The notes under the pieces were generated by a model. It was not told the DNA's origin. It ran no database searches and saw only the letters and a list, made by a program, of their open reading frames with translations. The position numbers and the translations under genes were made by a program. From the NCBI GenBank assembly GCA_002411085.1, contig DHQK01000082.1, forward strand, positions 1 to 7,480: a DNA stretch of 7,480 bases. The letters run 5' to 3'. This stretch comes from Marinilabilia sp. UBA5340. Its GTDB lineage: Bacteria; Bacteroidota; Bacteroidia; Bacteroidales; Marinilabiliaceae. How positions within the stretch are numbered: the first letter of the stretch is position 1; each line of letters begins with the position of its first letter. Shown here piece after piece: positions 5,564-7,480 of this stretch.

Positions 5564-7081
5564 ATGCCAGAAAAGAAAAAAGAAGGTTTCTTCAAAAGAC
5601 TACTCGATAAGGTTGAAGTTGCCGGAAACAAGCTACCTCAACCCGTTACTTTGTTTGCGATGCTCATGGGAATTGTGCTTTTGCTCTCATGGATTTTTGG
5701 CTCTCTTGGGGTGAGTGCTACCCATCCGGCCAGTGGCGAGGAGGTAAAAGCAGTGAACCTCCTGAGCGCCGATGGGGTGAGGCGCATTATGACCTCCATG
5801 GTGGATGTGTTTGCCGAATTTCCGCCACTGGGATTGGTGCTGGTGGTGATGTTGGGTATCGGTGTTGCCGAGCGTAGTGGATTAATATCTGTGGGGCTAC
5901 GGATGTTTGTGAGTAAGGTGCCCAAATCGCTCATTACCTTCTCCATTGTGGTTGCCGGAATGATTAGTTCCATCGCTGCAGATGCAGGTTATGTGGTTTT
6001 GATTCCTCTGGGAGCAGCCATCTTTCACAGTATGGGGCGTCACCCGATTGCAGGGTTGGCCGCAGCTTTTGCAGGTGTTTCGGGAGGTTTTGGAGCCAAT
6101 TTTCTGCCTACAGGACTTGATCCTTTGATTGCCTCTTTTACTCAGCCTGCTGCTCAGATCATTGAATCGGGCTATACGGTAAACCCGCTGTCCAACTATT
6201 ACCTGATGGCTGCATCTGTTCCCTTTGTGGGACTGGCAGGCACGTGGGTGACCGAACGTATTATTATTCCCCGATTGGGTAAATACACCGAAGACACTGA
6301 TGAGGTGGTGAACAATGAAATTTCACCCATAGAAAGGAAAGGACTAAAGTGGACTTTGCTTACGATTGTGATATTTCTGGGACTTCTGGTTTGGGGTATC
6401 GTACCTGAAAATGCATTGTTTCGTGCTGAAGATGGTGGTTTGGAACCCTTCTACAACTCCATTGTGCCACTGATGTTTATTCTTTTCTTTATTGCCGGTT
6501 TGGTTTATGGTTTGATTACAAAATCAATAAAGGGCGATAAGGATGTGGCCAATATGACAGGTGAGTCCATGGCTACCATGGGAGGTTATATTGTACTGGC
6601 CTTTGTAGCTGCACAGTTTGTGGCATTCTTCAACTGGTCGAATCTGGGATTGATTGTGGCCATTACCGGTGCTGACGGGTTGCAGGATATCGGATTTACG
6701 GGAACACCACTTCTGGTGGCCTTTATTCTGGTTTCCTCATTGGTCAACCTGATGATTGGCAGTGCTTCGGCCAAGTGGGCTATTCTTGCACCCATCTTTG
6801 TGCCTATGCTGATGTTGATGGGCTTCAGCCCTGAAACCACCCAGGCTGCCTACCGTATTGGAGATTCTTATTCCAATATTCTGACGCCTCTTTTGCCTTA
6901 TTTTCCTCTGGTAATCACCTTTGCACAGAAATATGTTAAGAACATCGGACTGGGAACCATTATTTCAACCATGCTTCCTTTTGCGCTTGTTTTTGCTGTT
7001 GTCCGCATTGTTATGTTTGTGATTTGGATATGGCTGGATATTCCCTTGGGTATTGAAGGGCCTATTTATTATGGCGGATAA
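5564..7081 (+). CDS. AbgT-family transporter (p-aminobenzoyl-glutamate type)
   Basis: This 505-residue polytopic inner-membrane protein starts with a short charged cytoplasmic segment (MPEKKKEGFFKRLLDKVEVA) and has roughly nine to eleven hydrophobic segments plus re-entrant-type stretches. Family hallmarks are GNKLPQPVTLFAML (21-34), FGANFLPTGLDPLIASFT (176-193), NLMIGSASAKWAILAPIFVP (395-414) and AYRIGDSYSNILTPLLPYFP (429-448). The conserved Asp186, Trp405, Arg431, Asp434 and Pro442 lie in these hairpin regions. Characterised members differ: E. coli AbgT imports p-aminobenzoyl-glutamate, while MtrF and YdaH are reported to export sulfonamides. The substrate cannot be decided here, so no symbol is given. 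Asp/Arg-rich motifs are intact, so it is probably functional. It lies 176 bp after menB and is closed by a strong terminator. It may be transcribed with menB or from its own promoter; no TAnnTTTG box was found in the spacer. Confidence 0.93.
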   Translation: MPEKKKEGFFKRLLDKVEVAGNKLPQPVTLFAMLMGIVLLLSWIFGSLGVSATHPASGEEVKAVNLLSADGVRRIMTSMVDVFAEFPPLGLVLVVMLGIGVAERSGLISVGLRMFVSKVPKSLITFSIVVAGMISSIAADAGYVVLIPLGAAIFHSMGRHPIAGLAAAFAGVSGGFGANFLPTGLDPLIASFTQPAAQIIESGYTVNPLSNYYLMAASVPFVGLAGTWVTERIIIPRLGKYTEDTDEVVNNEISPIERKGLKWTLLTIVIFLGLLVWGIVPENALFRAEDGGLEPFYNSIVPLMFILFFIAGLVYGLITKSIKGDKDVANMTGESMATMGGYIVLAFVAAQFVAFFNWSNLGLIVAITGADGLQDIGFTGTPLLVAFILVSSLVNLMIGSASAKWAILAPIFVPMLMLMGFSPETTQAAYRIGDSYSNILTPLLPYFPLVITFAQKYVKNIGLGTIISTMLPFALVFAVVRIVMFVIWIWLDIPLGIEGPIYYGG

Positions 7082-7135
7082 GCCCGGAAATGATAACCAT
7101 ATACGGCATATAATTTAGCTGTAAGAATTTTAACG

Positions 7136-7181
7136 AAAAGGTGCAACTGGCTGAAACTTCAAGCCTCTTGCACCTTTTTTT
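7136..7181 (+). terminator. Strong intrinsic (Rho-independent) terminator after abgT
   Basis: AAAAGGTGCAA (7136-7146) pairs perfectly with TTGCACCTTTT (7168-7178) over 11 bp. The interior adds a second pairing, GGCTGAA (7149-7155) with TTCAAGCC (7159-7166), with a one-base bulge. The 3' arm runs into seven consecutive T (7175-7181). It stands 55 nt after the transporter stop and marks the end of this transcription unit. The A-run on the 5' side also allows some function in the reverse direction. Confidence 0.93.
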
Positions 7182-7480
7182 GTTTCGTTTAGACTACATG
7201 TCCTGCGATCTTTTTGTCAGCGTGCCAGGTGTTGTGGGCTTTGAAAATGAGGTTGATACTTCATTTTATGGAAATGACTGTATAAAACCTTCGGCGTCGG
7301 GTCATGGAAAATGTTACTTTGCTATAAATATGGAAGCCCTTCAGGCTACGTTTTACTGATGGTTGAAAGTGATTATGAAGCTTAATTGATTCAGAAAAAA
7401 CAGGAGGCTGTCCCAAATGTCCAAAGCACAAAAAAAGTCATGTTGAGCGTAATCGAAACTTATGTCTTTCAAACGAACAG
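7182..7480. other. Region without a credible gene after the terminator
   Basis: An open + frame at 7141-7359 exists, but it would start on a GTG inside the terminator stem, and its product resembles no family I know. Nothing convincing was found on the minus strand. The final ~80 bp look like the edge of a dispersed element, listed separately. Confidence 0.55.
7401..7480. repeat. Probable edge of a dispersed repeat or mobile-element-derived sequence
   Basis: CAGGAGGCTGTCCCAAATGT (7401-7420) resembles the GAGGCTGTCTCAAAA-type termini seen at some Bacteroidetes insertion sequences. It is followed by ATGTTGAGCGTAATCGAAAC (7440-7459), which resembles the TGTTGAGCGTAGTCGAAACAT motif widely scattered in Bacteroidetes intergenic DNA. 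The resemblance is from memory, the second copy or other end lies outside the window, and no transposase is visible. Confidence 0.45.

Noticed and set aside
5490..5714. 74-codon + strand ORF overlapping the start of the transporter
   Set aside because: Out-of-frame with the well-supported transporter gene, Cys/Leu-rich composition typical of a shadow frame.
7141..7359. 72-codon + strand ORF after the transporter
   Set aside because: It would start at a GTG inside the stem of the strong terminator and has no family-like features or ribosome binding site.
1..7480. Possible CRISPR array, tRNA/rRNA gene, toxin-antitoxin pair or defence system
   Set aside because: Scanned for regular spacer-repeat arrays, tRNA-like folds and known defence motifs; none found. 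The coding content is explained by housekeeping genes.

Overview
The window looks like a chromosomal piece of a Bacteroidetes (Bacteroidota) genome, possibly a Marinilabiliales-like member. That is inferred from the protein sequences, a canonical Bacteroidetes -7 box (TATCTTTG) ahead of menF, mostly weak ribosome binding sites and moderate GC. All recognisable genes lie on the + strand.

Layout. (1) 1-187 is the C-terminal tail of a DUF4130-type putative DNA repair/metabolism protein. (2) 188-730 is an AT-rich gap holding a threefold 18-bp repeat, two copies of which form a long palindrome, then two short unrecognised ORFs and two small hairpins. (3) 731-1348 encodes an exported START-domain lipid-binding protein. 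(4) 1603-4369 is a tightly coupled menF-menD pair (isochorismate synthase and SEPHCHC synthase), overlapping by 23 nt. (5) 4370-4568 is a spacer with a 22-codon micro-ORF behind a strong Shine-Dalgarno sequence and a GC-rich hairpin. (6) 4569-5387 is menB (1,4-dihydroxy-2-naphthoyl-CoA synthase). (7) 5388-5563 is a spacer with nested inverted repeats. (8) 5564-7081 encodes an AbgT-family transporter, closed by a textbook intrinsic terminator at 7136-7181. (9) 7182-7480 has no credible gene, and its last ~80 bp resemble the edge of a dispersed repeat or mobile element.

How the genes work together. MenF converts chorismate to isochorismate, MenD builds SEPHCHC from isochorismate and 2-oxoglutarate, and MenB closes the naphthoquinone ring. 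MenH, MenC, MenE, the DHNA-CoA thioesterase and MenA are not present here, so the pathway must be completed elsewhere if the organism makes menaquinone. The AbgT transporter sits where menC/menE might be expected; a link through chorismate-derived p-aminobenzoate/folate compounds is possible but unproven.

This is mostly ordinary housekeeping sequence. I see no convincing undescribed system. The least explained parts are the palindromic repeat cluster at 267-343, the nested inverted repeats at 5419-5480 and the repeat-like right edge.
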